Source: Craspedostauros australis | Taxonomy: Eukaryota; Bacillariophyta; Bacillariophyceae; Mastogloiales; Achnanthaceae | NCBI GenBank assembly: GCA_026770025.1 | Contig: JAMXDE010000010.1 | Location: 930,001 to 994,000, forward strand | DNA: 64,000 bases | Reading direction: 5' to 3' | Shown here: positions 1 through 10,800 of the stretch, piece by piece | Numbering within the stretch: position 1 is the first letter of the stretch | Layout: each line of letters opens with the position of its first letter | The notes under the pieces: model-generated | The model's database searches: none | What the model saw: only the letters and a program-made list of their open reading frames with translations | What the model was told of the DNA's origin: nothing | Made by a program: the position numbers and the translations under genes

Positions 1-37
1 GGTGTCGCTATTGTTAGAGATTTAGCGTGCGCTAATA
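1..37 (-). repeat. 3' LTR of the copia element, cut by the window edge
   Basis: Identical over 37 bp to 6571-6607. On the minus strand it directly follows a G-rich tract ending GGGGAG, as expected for a polypurine tract and LTR start. The rest of the LTR lies left of the window. Confidence 0.75.
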
Positions 38-61
38 CTCCCCAAAGCGTGTCCCGGACAT

Positions 62-3000
62 TCAGGTCTTGTAGGTCGGGGAAGAGGACTCAGTGTGCCC
101 TTTCCAGAAGAGGATGGGCTTCACGAGGGGCCAGAAGACAGCCCATGGAAGGAACTTCGTCATCACGTCGGCGACGTTCTGCGTGCCGGGGATCTTGATG
201 AAGTAGAGGATGCCAGCGGCGACAGCGGACCGAACGCGATGGTAGGCCAGTGCGTTGTGGCGCTTGGAGAGCATGCTCTTGGGGACCGTGGAGGAGGTGA
301 TGACGGACTGATTGTCACCCAGCATCCAGCTGGGGCCGTCGATCGGAATGCCCATTTCACGAAGGGCAAGACGGAGGGAGATGATCTGCTCCGTAGCTTG
401 ACGGGCAGCGACGAACTCGGACCCGTAGGTGGCGGTCTCAACCGTGCCTTGACGCTTGGAGAACCATTCGATGGGGGTCTGGTTTACCAGATGGAGAGCA
501 CCTGTAGCGGATCTGCCAGTGACTTGGCAGTGGAGAAGGTTGGCGTCGACGAACGTGGTGGTTCGGACTGGTTTGCCTTTCGGCTCGGGGATGTCGTCCG
601 GAATCTCCTCGGAGGTCTTCCCGTAGACGGAGTAGATCCAGTCATGGTTGGGAACCTCGTAGTGAAGATCGAAGCGGGGAACGCAGGTGCGGAAGCGGAT
701 GGCAGCATCAGGGTGCTTGCGAAGGTATCCGTACACTCGCTTGGCGCGGTCCAGATGGCCTTGGCGGGGAGCTGAGCGGAAACGTGCCAGCGTCATGACG
801 GCGACAGAGATGTCAAACCGTCTGAGGGAGATACACCACTGGAGTGCACCGATGAGCGACATGAACTTGCGCTTGTCGGTTTCGCTGAGTTCGGAAGAGG
901 TGTCAAGCTCGGGACTGTCGGCCTTGTCGAGGGGGCAGCTGATCTTGCGTGGAAGCTCGCTGAACATGCGCTCGTAGTTCTCCATCATCCGCTTGATGTA
1001 GGATTGCGGGGAGAGCTTGAGAGTGCCGTCGGGATCACGGCCGAAGTCAGCACCGAGATGGTACTTGATAGGACCAACTCCCTTGAGCTGGTACCCGTAC
1101 TTCGAAGAGAGGATGTCGAAGAAAGCCTTGGGGTCGGCCATCGTCGCGGTGAGGTCATCGACGTAGACGCAGACGTACTCCCAATGGGAGTTGGCGTCAC
1201 GCATCCAGACGTCGGGATCGGAGCGGCATTGGAGGAAACCCATGTCGCGAAGGGTGTCGGCGAGAGCCTCATGGAATCGGGCGCCCGATGTGCGCAGGCC
1301 GTAGAGTGCCTTGACTATCTGCATGGTATGACCAGCGAAGTCACCGAATTCGTCACCAGCGATGAAGCAGATGCGTTCTTGAGTGAAGGCCTCAAGATAC
1401 GCATTGCCGATGTCTCCAACCCATGTTGGAATGCCGTTGAGTTCGCCGGCGAGGAGGGAGAGGCGGAGAGAGCGAAGACTGACCACACCTGCGTAGGATG
1501 CATCCTTGCAGGGGTCGGTGAGGTGACCACCAGCGACGCAGCGCGCCTTGTGACGGAGGTCATGCTTCACAGCATAGACCCATTGGAGGCGGATCTTCTG
1601 GAAGCCGGAAGGGACAGGGGCGCCTTTGCCGAGAGACTTGAAGGTGTGGTACCCGAAGAGTTGGTCCATCTCCTTCTTCTCAGCGTCGGCCCAGAGAGTG
1701 TTGCCGTTCTTATCGTCGAGTCGCAGCGCTTCTTTGTGGTTGCGGGGGACTTGGACGCCGAACTGGAAGGTGGGAGCGTGGTTGAAGGTCTTGGATTTGT
1801 TGACCTGGCGCTCGAGACGATTGGTGCGGATGGCGAGGCGCTTGAGGCGCTTCCAGCCAGGCTCGTCGAGCAGCTCGTGGCGGCGGCCGTAGGCAGCGCA
1901 AGAGACAGGATCATCCTGAATCATGATGGAGAGGGGTTCGGTGGAGGTGGAGCCGTCTCCCCATTTCACGATGACGTTGAAACTGGATCCCTTGTAGGAG
2001 GGAGAGGAAGATGAGAGGGGACCCTCGTGTCCGATGATGGAGTCGAACTCCCACTTGGCGTCGGGGTCGTCGTTGTGCTCCTGTTGCCGTTCGATGATGT
2101 CGGCGAGCTCAACGTAGGAGATGAGGTCATGCGTCTCCCCATCGGCCAGTGCGAGTAGCATCTTGATACGTTGGTGGTTGGCTGCGTCAAGGTCATTGAC
2201 CTTTTGCACCACCTCCGCTCTGACTTGCTGGCCATCCTTCTCGTGGATGAAGGTCATCCCAACGAGATCCTCGGGAGAGAACTTCGGGATGTGGACCTTG
2301 GCATTCCCCACTGTTTCAGGGTCTGTGCCGCGGCGGTCAGCCAGGATGGAATCGGCGAGGGAGTGTACGATGGGGTCGGAGTCAGGAGGGACGGAGATGT
2401 CGTCGTCTGGCTCCCCATTCGCCACATTCATGGCATCAGAGCCATCGTCCTCCCCAACAATGGGGAAGGGGAAGTCCGCACGAAGATTGCGGGTGGCAGA
2501 GTCGTCGGCAGGTCGGATGGCAGACCGAGGAAGAAGTCGTTGGGTCTCGTCGTCGAGGACCCAGAAGGTAAGATCATCGCCTTTGTGCAGGCAGGGACCG
2601 GCCCAGCGTCCACTGCGCTCCTTGGACTGGCGGGGGAAGGTGGGGTTGTCAACCCGGTAGTAGACAGGTTGCCACCATCGGTAGGACAGGAACTTGGAGA
2701 TGTCCGGTCGCTGTCCGAAGGCGGCTTGAAGGGGGGTGATGGAGCCAGCGGTGACCTGTGCGATGTGATTGAAGAGATCAATCACATAGAGCGTGCAGAT
2801 CAGCCAGAAGCGGTCGGGAGTACCCGTGCGATCCATCACACCGTTGGTTGTGCGTTTGATATCCTGGATCCGGCGTTCCGCGCCGTTCTGGTGTTGATGT
2901 TCCGGCTCACTCTGGTGATCACGGATGTGATACTGCCGGAGGATCTCCATAACCTTGTTACCGATCTGCGCCTTGGCGTTGTCGGATATCAGCAGGTCAG

Positions 3001-5656
3001 GAGCCCCGTGGCGTCGGATGAAGTCACGGAGAGTGTCGGAGATGCGGCTCTCGGATGGCATGGGAAAGCCGGCCGTGAACCGAGAGTCGAGGGCGACGTA
3101 CACCTGAAGCATGGTGCAGCCGCCATGGCCGGGAACCCCGTCGTCGTGAGCAGGGGTATCGGAGAAGAGCGTATCCATCGCAACCGTCTCATGGAGACGG
3201 TCGACGTTGGCCGCTGGGAACCGAGACTTGAAATGCTTGCGCATGGAGAAGCGCTCGGCGGTACGGTACCATTGAGAGGTACACCGAAGAGTGTCGCGAA
3301 CGCGACGAGCTGGTATCCAGCCGAAGTGGGGTCGGAGAGCCTCGTAGTCGGCAGGCTTGCGAGTGGCAATGATGCTGCCCGGATTGTCAGCGATGTCGGC
3401 TTGGCGAGCACCAGTGTAGGCCGTGAGAACGGTAGAGTTGTTCTCGCGGCGCTGGAGTGCTGCGGCGTCATCATCGTCGACGTCGTCGAGGTTCATCTCC
3501 TGGTCGAGGGAAGAAGGGTCCCATTCGTCGTCCGCGGTGAAGTCGACATGTGGATACTTGTCGAGTTCGGAGCGGGTAGGCTTGGCCATGTCCATGTAGG
3601 ACAGGCCCTGCCGGACAGCCAGTGGGATGATGTGGCCTCCTGGTGTGATGATGGTCTGGCGACCTCCAGGGAGGTTCCGTGGGCGTTCGTTGACATCCAT
3701 TCCGAAGGCACCAAGCTGGTTGGATGAATGGATGGTCTTGCCCTTTCCGTAGAGCGCGTATTGGTGGAATTTACCAATGATGGGCCCTTCGGTGGTCTGG
3801 ATGAGACCAGCAACCGTACCGATGTCGAGGTTGGCGATGGCAGAGTCACCAATGCCACTGACGTCGGCGGTGTGTCCTGTCTTGCAGAGAACGAGGACGT
3901 CATCGCCAGCCAGGCCACCATTGGCACCGCTGTCGACGAGAGAGCCAGAGTGGTCCTTGACAAGCTTGTTGAAGCTGTACCGGACCACCGTGGAGTTGGC
4001 AAGGCGCCAGGTCTGGCCCTTGTAGACCAGTTGAGGAGTATTGTCAGACGAAGAGGTGGACTTGGTCTGTGCGAGAAGGCGATCGATGGCAGTGGACTGG
4101 TCACCAGCCTTGGAAGAGTCCGTGTTACCAGCGGATGGAGTTGCGGAAGGAGTGTCGGTGGTGCCCGAAGATGTGGCAGCGTTGTTGGCAGCTCGGTGGG
4201 AGTCAGCCTTGCCCTTGCCCTTGTTCTTGCGCCACTTGCCCTTTGCTTCGAGGAACGCCTTGCGTTGGTCCTTGGACATCTCACGCCATTCATCATTGGG
4301 GATGGAACGACGGTCGTCCTTGGCGTAGTCCTTGCCATTGCCTTTGCCAGCAGAGCCGCCGGTCTTGGCATTGTTGACCTTGCGCCGAGATGTGGTGCGA
4401 GGCTGGTTGGCGTCGAGGGATTGTGCCTCATCTCGAACGAACTCGAGGAGGTCTTCGAAGGAGACACCAACCTTGATGAAGCCGCGAGATTGCTTGTGAC
4501 GTTGGCGGGAGTTGGACTTCACGTTGGTGTAGGCCCGAGTCAAGTCGACATCGGGACCGATGGCGGTGCGCAACCATTGCTGCTTGACCGCCTCATCGAC
4601 ACATGCATCATCGAGCTCTTCGATGTCATCGAGCTTGGTTTCCCAGGCATCGAGGAATTGCTCGCGGGTCTTGGTCCAAGTCTGGTCCAGACGGAAGGCG
4701 ACGATGGTGTCTCTGTATTTGATGGACAGAGTCTCGCCGACGACGCCACTGGTGTAGCTGTCAACGAGGTCGGCGTAGGCCGCACGACCATCGCAGGACT
4801 TCTTGTAGGCACGGATGATGCGCCGACTCTTGGAAGTCTTGACATGCTCAGTGAGCACGGCGAAGAGGTAGCGATTCTGACTCGCGAAGAAGACCTCGTC
4901 CTTGGGTGCTGGCATGAAGTCCATGTCGAGATGGTGGTTGAGTCCATGAGAGAAGGAAAGAGTCTCGAAGGTCCGCATGAAGGTGAGGAAGTGCTTGTCG
5001 TCCTTCAGTGTCGGGAGCGACAGGCTCTCTCGCTTGGTTGCCTTGCTGAACTCCTTGACGTAGTCAGCCGGTAGCTCCATGGCATGGACACCTTGGAAGT
5101 TGGAAGAGGGTGCCATGGATGGAGTCACAGGCGGTTGCGGGAAGGCAGGATCAGGCACCGAAGCCGAAGGATCGAATCCGAAGTTCACATGCGGAGGTTC
5201 TTCGGCCACAGGACGGAATGCGGATGCCGGAGTGGTGTGGTTGCCCATGCCCATGCCCATGCCAATTGGAGATGGCACAGGTGTGCTTGCAGTCGAATGC
5301 GAGCGCGAAGAAGGAAGAGAAGGGTTGCTCTGCTCAGCCGTGAACGCCATGAAGGTAGCGCGATCAAGCTCGTTCCAGGTATCGTCATCCAGAATGGACT
5401 GGGTGAGGTACCACTTGCCGAGGTTCAGGATCTTGCGGATGTGGTTGATGCCGAGGGATGCGGTGAAAGGCTCGCCATCATCGGTGTTGCCACTGAGATG
5501 GAAGCTGCGAAGGTCATCCTCAGTGAGAGAGACGAGGTCGAGGGGGCTGATGATGTCCTCATGAGCGATGATATCGCGAGGAGTTGAGTCGGAAGGGATG
5601 CCGATGACACCGAGGATATGATCCAAGGTGGCGAGGTCCGTCTCAGCAGTCGTCAT
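62..5656 (-). CDS. Copia Gag-Pol polyprotein (1,864 aa)
   Basis: One uninterrupted frame of 1,864 codons. Approximate domain order: Gag-like N-terminal half (residues 1-520) ending in a Lys/Gly-rich basic stretch with no obvious CCHC knuckle; aspartic protease around 570-660; integrase around 780-950; reverse transcriptase around 1340-1560 with the YVDD box near 1500; RNase H around 1695-1830. The integrase lies upstream of the reverse transcriptase, which is diagnostic of Ty1/copia rather than Ty3/gypsy. Codon use resembles host genes, and long antisense frames (up to 518 codons) are a by-product of that composition. It looks whole; whether it is expressed cannot be judged from sequence. Confidence 0.92.
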   Translation of the reverse strand: MTTAETDLATLDHILGVIGIPSDSTPRDIIAHEDIISPLDLVSLTEDDLRSFHLSGNTDDGEPFTASLGINHIRKILNLGKWYLTQSILDDDTWNELDRATFMAFTAEQSNPSLPSSRSHSTASTPVPSPIGMGMGMGNHTTPASAFRPVAEEPPHVNFGFDPSASVPDPAFPQPPVTPSMAPSSNFQGVHAMELPADYVKEFSKATKRESLSLPTLKDDKHFLTFMRTFETLSFSHGLNHHLDMDFMPAPKDEVFFASQNRYLFAVLTEHVKTSKSRRIIRAYKKSCDGRAAYADLVDSYTSGVVGETLSIKYRDTIVAFRLDQTWTKTREQFLDAWETKLDDIEELDDACVDEAVKQQWLRTAIGPDVDLTRAYTNVKSNSRQRHKQSRGFIKVGVSFEDLLEFVRDEAQSLDANQPRTTSRRKVNNAKTGGSAGKGNGKDYAKDDRRSIPNDEWREMSKDQRKAFLEAKGKWRKNKGKGKADSHRAANNAATSSGTTDTPSATPSAGNTDSSKAGDQSTAIDRLLAQTKSTSSSDNTPQLVYKGQTWRLANSTVVRYSFNKLVKDHSGSLVDSGANGGLAGDDVLVLCKTGHTADVSGIGDSAIANLDIGTVAGLIQTTEGPIIGKFHQYALYGKGKTIHSSNQLGAFGMDVNERPRNLPGGRQTIITPGGHIIPLAVRQGLSYMDMAKPTRSELDKYPHVDFTADDEWDPSSLDQEMNLDDVDDDDAAALQRRENNSTVLTAYTGARQADIADNPGSIIATRKPADYEALRPHFGWIPARRVRDTLRCTSQWYRTAERFSMRKHFKSRFPAANVDRLHETVAMDTLFSDTPAHDDGVPGHGGCTMLQVYVALDSRFTAGFPMPSESRISDTLRDFIRRHGAPDLLISDNAKAQIGNKVMEILRQYHIRDHQSEPEHQHQNGAERRIQDIKRTTNGVMDRTGTPDRFWLICTLYVIDLFNHIAQVTAGSITPLQAAFGQRPDISKFLSYRWWQPVYYRVDNPTFPRQSKERSGRWAGPCLHKGDDLTFWVLDDETQRLLPRSAIRPADDSATRNLRADFPFPIVGEDDGSDAMNVANGEPDDDISVPPDSDPIVHSLADSILADRRGTDPETVGNAKVHIPKFSPEDLVGMTFIHEKDGQQVRAEVVQKVNDLDAANHQRIKMLLALADGETHDLISYVELADIIERQQEHNDDPDAKWEFDSIIGHEGPLSSSSPSYKGSSFNVIVKWGDGSTSTEPLSIMIQDDPVSCAAYGRRHELLDEPGWKRLKRLAIRTNRLERQVNKSKTFNHAPTFQFGVQVPRNHKEALRLDDKNGNTLWADAEKKEMDQLFGYHTFKSLGKGAPVPSGFQKIRLQWVYAVKHDLRHKARCVAGGHLTDPCKDASYAGVVSLRSLRLSLLAGELNGIPTWVGDIGNAYLEAFTQERICFIAGDEFGDFAGHTMQIVKALYGLRTSGARFHEALADTLRDMGFLQCRSDPDVWMRDANSHWEYVCVYVDDLTATMADPKAFFDILSSKYGYQLKGVGPIKYHLGADFGRDPDGTLKLSPQSYIKRMMENYERMFSELPRKISCPLDKADSPELDTSSELSETDKRKFMSLIGALQWCISLRRFDISVAVMTLARFRSAPRQGHLDRAKRVYGYLRKHPDAAIRFRTCVPRFDLHYEVPNHDWIYSVYGKTSEEIPDDIPEPKGKPVRTTTFVDANLLHCQVTGRSATGALHLVNQTPIEWFSKRQGTVETATYGSEFVAARQATEQIISLRLALREMGIPIDGPSWMLGDNQSVITSSTVPKSMLSKRHNALAYHRVRSAVAAGILYFIKIPGTQNVADVMTKFLPWAVFWPLVKPILFWKGHTESSSPTYKT

Positions 5657-5977
5657 GATGAGCGATGGATGGATGGAGAGAGCGGATGCGGATGCTGGAG
5701 GCTGAAGGATAGCTGAGGCTGGAGTGCACTGACTGAATCGTCTTCTGGTGCGGGAGGGTGCTGCAGGAAGTCTCGGATGGCTGAGTGGGAAGGCCCGAAC
5801 TCAGCAGAGGGACCGAAAGGAGGGCGTTCTGCAAATGCGAGAAAGCCGAAGGAAAGCCGAAATCACGTCGTCACGTGATGGAAGGTGAAGGGATCGCTCG
5901 TGGATGGACGAGGGATGAAGGATGGATGGATTGTCACGCAATCAATTCAGTAGGTGAAAGCTTGCGACTGTTAATCT

Positions 5978-6607
5978 GTTAGAACGTAATCGTAGATGGG
6001 TGTGAAGGATACCGCACCGAGAACGTAGAGTGATCAAGTCGTTGTTGTTGGTGAGGAGAGTGTTTGTTTACTGTGTTATTCGTATGGTAGTAGGAATGCT
6101 GTCAAGCTCACAAGATGGTTTCTTGAGAACTGTGAGCATGAGAGAGGCATGACATGATCTCATGCAATTGCAGATGAAATTAACACGGAGACAACACGGC
6201 AAATGTGCGTGTTACTGCGTGAAGATGAGGTGCAAAAGGTCAATGAACAAAACACCGCGATAGCCCGTGTTGTGAATTACGTCTTCTCATGATGTTGCTA
6301 GTAGTACGATCACACGATTGATCGTATTCACTTGAGAAGGTCATGGCAAGATTCGCACGTGTCACACCCAAGATCCAAGTCTGTCCTGATTGGGCAGATT
6401 GGTTCATCTTGGCAAGAAATCAATTTCCGCGACATTTTGGAACTGTGATTGAGGGAAAACGATTCTTGCGACGCGAAATGCGACACAAATTTGACACAAC
6501 GGATTTTCGACCAAAATTTCCGTTCGGAACGGAAAAGGTAAGAAAAGTGGAGATTTCTGATTGGTCGACGGGTGTCGCTATTGTTAGAGATTTAGCGTGC
6601 GCTAATA
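5978..6607 (-). repeat. 5' LTR of the copia element (approximate)
   Basis: The outer boundary at 6607 is set by a 37-bp identity between 6571-6607 and 1-37. After it the sequences differ: LINE coding sequence at 6608, and the element's purine-rich tract at 38. On the minus strand the LTR begins TATTAG. The inner boundary is an estimate, placed where the plus strand reads TGTTAG (5978), a near-mirror of the outer end, which gives a length near 630 bp. No canonical initiator-tRNA primer site was recognised next to it. Confidence 0.55.
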
Positions 6608-7644
6608 ACAGTCGCGCAGATACGGTTCGATTGCTCGGGAAACAGATGCGTTTCATGCCAGATGCGCTGGACCAACGCTTTCATCACCCGCCGTCCGAAC
6701 TTGCAGATCTCAGCACGATGGCAGCACACCAAGTCGCCTTTGAAAAGAAAATGATGACGCAGGGCGTGTATTCCATCATGCAGCTGGATGTGGAGGTACC
6801 AATCTGGAGGCTTACCCTACGAGAAGTCATCATGAACCTCAGATCATTTGACGATCCGGACTACACGTTGTTCGTCTCGGTCGACACAGACCGGTCTGAC
6901 CGCAACCGTACCTTCTTCGTCTTTCATCCCAAGAGACAGGTGGAAGCAAGAGAGCTGATCTCCAAACTGCCGTTCTTCTGCAGCAAGAAGCTCGACCACA
7001 AGTGCAGAGGATGGTTCACTCCGGAATCCTGGGCCCAGAATGAGTACTACGAGGTCGACTGGGAAACCGGGCTGGTCAGAAGCAAGGAGGAACTTGAAAT
7101 GGGACAGCTGGCGCAGGCCGGCGCACACTTCCTAGACCTGGACGAGGACGAGATGATCGGGCTGTCAGCAGAGGACGTCGGATGGGAGGGGTACGTGGAT
7201 GAAAACGGGAAGATGAAGCCGGTACCCTTGCTGAAATTCGAAGTTGAGATGACAGCCAACCCGAGAACCCAAAACGGGGACAACGGCACAGTCGCCACAT
7301 TCGCGACCGCGACAATGGCACAACAGAGCGCTCACATCTCCTCTGCCATCGGCAATACGGCGCGGCATAAGTCGGCCAGACCAGAGCAGTTCGCGACGGA
7401 CCCATCGGCCAAGACCGATTTCAATCCCGACGACCCCATCCTGGAGGAAGACAGCCCGGACACCGATGAGAGCGACCAGATGAAGGGACAAAAGTCCGGA
7501 GAAGACGAAGACAGCGGTGACAACTCGAGTGTTACCGAAGAAGACGGAAGGGAGGAGACCGTTCCACACAGAGAGGACACAGAAGATCCTATGGACACAG
7601 ATCCAATTTCACCAGATGGCACCGGCGCCCCAAGCCAGGAGTAA
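6608..7644 (+). CDS. LINE ORF1 protein, C-terminal part (about 345 aa)
   Basis: Coding sequence joined to the ORF2 element by orientation and spacing. The frame stays open upstream into the antisense of the copia LTR (to 6343), but that part is LTR sequence and not ORF1. The recognisable LINE portion starts at the LTR boundary. The protein has an ordered first part with two cysteines in a Phe-Phe-Cys-Ser-Lys context, then an acidic Glu/Asp/Ser/Thr-rich tail of about 100 residues ending at 7644. No CCHC knuckle or RRM was recognised. The 18-A run starts in the stop codon (7643-7660) and would be a slippage-prone site for polymerases. Confidence 0.65.
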
Positions 7645-7842
7645 AAAAAAAAAAAAAAAAGAAAGAGAGAATCGGAAAACACACGAACAGCGAAAAGGAC
7701 GCGAACAGCAAAGACACAACACAACAACAATAGAATCAACAGGAAAGAACAACAGACACTAATCGACGGGTACCAGACCCGACTACACAAAACCCTCCGC
7801 GAAGAGAGGAACAACCACTAAAATAGTGGACCAACAACAACA

Positions 7843-10800
7843 ATGACAACCGGCAATAGCCAGACACGACAGTCCGTACCACCAAGTAATAGCGACGACA
7901 TGATGGCTGCCACAGTCAACACAATAGCGAGCAGTCTAAACGATGCTTGCGGGGATGCGATGGGGACTAAAACCCAGGACACGATAAGGATTGTGTTCCA
8001 GAATGCATCTCAGATCCCGATCCACTCGTATCAACAGAAGAACGACGAGATCTTCGAATTCGTTCAAATGAGCGGACTCGACGTGCTCTGCATGGCGGAA
8101 ACCAACATCAGATGGGACCATGTCCGGCCTCAAGATCAATGGTCGGAAAGAGCCAGATCACCAATACCCAGGTCAAAGCACGTGTTCGCATACAACACGC
8201 ATGAACCAAAAAGAGACCCAAGGATTTACGGAGGCGCAGGAACGGTGCTTACCGCCCAGATGGCCGCCCGAACATTCCAAAGCGGAGTCGACGAAAGCGG
8301 GATGGGAAGATGGTGTTGGACCCTATCGGAAGGCAAAGCAGGAAGGATGCTGAGGACGATAGCGGCTTACCGTCCATGCCGCTCGACCAGCGGCGACAAC
8401 ACGGTCTGGGCACAACAGTCCAGAGTGTTGAACGCAGAAGGACGAGTCGATAACCCGCACGAAGCATGGATACAAGATCTACTGGAAGAACTGAGGAGAT
8501 GGAGGTCCCAAGGCGACACGATCATTATGGGCGTTGACCTCAACGACGATGTGATGGACAGCGCTACCGCCCAGCAACTACACGCTGTCGGAATGAAGAA
8601 TGCAGTTGAAGCGCGGGTGGGAAGTGAGGCCAGACAGGCCACTCAACAACGGAATCGCGAAGGAACACCCATCGATGCGATATACACCTCTGAAGGGGTA
8701 CAAATCGAGAGCGCGGGATACCTTGCCTTTGGCGCCGCCATCCCTTCGGACCACCGAGCGATTTGGGCAGATGTCAGTTTCGCGCAGATCCTAGGCGCGG
8801 GAATCAGGCCAGTCAAGACCAAATCCCCACGACGGTTGGTGCTGAGCGACCCTCGAGTAGTCCAGAGATACAATGATGCACTCTTTGAAGAGTTTGCCCG
8901 GCACAACATCCCCCAACGAGTGGAGAAGATGTGGACAACGGTGAAACGACAAGGATGGACGCTGACGATTACACAACGAACGCAGTTCGACAAGCTTCTG
9001 GATCAGATCCACCAGATGCGCAGATCCGCGGAGAAAAGCTGTCGAAAGCTTAAGATGGGTTGCGTATCATGGTCCCCGGAAATACAGCATTCACGTGACG
9101 CGATCAAGCATTGGACCCTGGAGGTGAAGCAACAAGCCGGCGTGAAAGTGAGTTCATCCCTACGCCTGCGCACCCGCCGAAAAACGGCCCTCCCAGAAAG
9201 TACGTCACTCCAGCACGCCCAGCAGATGCGCGTAGAGGCATACAGGACCTACTACGCACAAAAGAAGGATCACGACAGAGCAAGGCAGGACTATCTGGTA
9301 CAATTGGCACGACAACGGCACGACGCAAAAGAGCAGGAATACGAATCGGCATTGCATCTGCTGCTGAATCGAGAGAAACAGCGAGAGCAAGCGCGACGGC
9401 TGCGTGCCGTCTTCGGAAGTGGCAAGTCCATGACTACCAAGGTGCTGTTCACAGACGACAGTGGCCAGGTACATGAGTGCAACGATCAACACGAGATAGT
9501 CACTGCATGTATACGAGAGAATAAGAAACGATTCTCCCAAGCAAACCGTACTCCATGCATGACGGGTGAAGGCAAGAAGTTCATGGACAGGATATGGTGC
9601 CCACAGCTGGCACCCCAACTGATAAAGGCCGGCGCCCAGATTCCAGAGTCGATTGATCCAATGATACAGGTTTTGCTGGAGTCGTTGGAACCGGTGCCAC
9701 CAGACGTGTCAGAGCTGTCAGTCGAAGATCATGTAAAAGCATGGAAGAAGCAGACTGAACTGACCAACTCTGAGCCGAGCTGCCCCCACTTTGGGCACTA
9801 CAAGGCATCAGCGATTTCCTCGACGCTGGCGCGAGTCGATTCACGCATGCGGGAGATCCCCTACCAGACTGGACACTCCCCCTCACCCTGGCAACGCATC
9901 ACCGACGTGGAAATACTGAAAAAAGCGCAAGTGTTCAATATAGAGAAAATGCGTACCATCCAATTGATGGACGCTCAGTTCAATTTGAACAACAAGAGAC
10001 TGGGCAAACAAATGATGGCAACAGCGGAGGCAGCCGGATGGCTTTCTGAGCATCAGTTTGGGAGCCGCAAGCAGAGGTCAGCCATGAGCGCCGCGCTCAA
10101 CAAGCGTCTCTCTATCGACTTAGGGTTTCAACGGAAGGTGGCGGTCTCATTCTGTTCAAACAACGCGAAATCCTGCTACGACAGGATTGTTCCCAACTTC
10201 GCAGCCGCAGCCATGATAGCTGCAGGCGCCAACAGCTCGGCCACCCGTAGCATGTTCAAGACGCTACGAGACGCCAAGCATCACATCAGTACTGCGTACG
10301 GAGTTTCCCAACGGCATTACACGAAGGGAGCGGACTGCGACATGCACGGCATAGGTCAAGGTAACGGAGCGGGTCCGGCAATATGGGCCGTGATCAGCTC
10401 TGTGCTGTTCAAGGCCATGACAAGGTTGGGCCACTCGTTCTCTCTCAGAAGCCCGTCCGGTGAAGCCTTGCCCATCCTGGGTTCGGCGTTCGTCGACGAC
10501 ACTGACCTGGTCAGACTTGAGCGACGCCGGAAGGACTCAGCCGATACGGAGGCATTCAAACGCATCATACTCGACTGGGGGAACTTGCTACGGGTCACCG
10601 GAGGTGCTCTGGTGCCAGAGAAGTCCGCATGGTGGGCCATGCAACCCCGGTTTGACAAAGACAAATGGGAGTGGCACGACGCCAACGGTGGTACCGACAT
10701 ACGCATCGACGACGGCCACGGAGGAAGCGCCGACATCCCACGAAGGGCGATGGACCAACCCTTGTTCACCCTGGGGGTGTTTATTGACTTCGACGGCGAC

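Larger units (their letters stand above)
1..6607 (-). mobile_element. Ty1/copia LTR retrotransposon (diatom CoDi-like), nested in a LINE
   Basis: A fossil-type LTR element of the Ty1/copia superfamily, read on the minus strand. Parts seen: a 5' LTR (about 5978-6607), a leader (about 5657-5977), one long Gag-Pol frame (62-5656), a purine-rich stretch just before the 3' LTR (about 38-47 on the plus strand) and the first 37 bp of the 3' LTR at the window edge. The integrase-before-reverse-transcriptase order assigns it to copia. The internal coding region looks whole. It looks young, but only 37 bp of the two LTRs can be compared and those are identical, so the age is poorly bounded. It lies inside ORF1 of the LINE that continues at 6608, so it is younger than that LINE. 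The left flank and target-site duplication are outside the window. Confidence 0.9.

Noticed and set aside
1004-5074. Plus-strand frames of 336, 518 and 448 codons opposite the copia polyprotein
   Set aside because: Antisense shadows of the coding strand with no recognisable domain.
6343-6607. Upstream extension of LINE ORF1
   Set aside because: This part is the antisense of the copia LTR (6571-6607 matches 1-37), so it is not LINE protein sequence.
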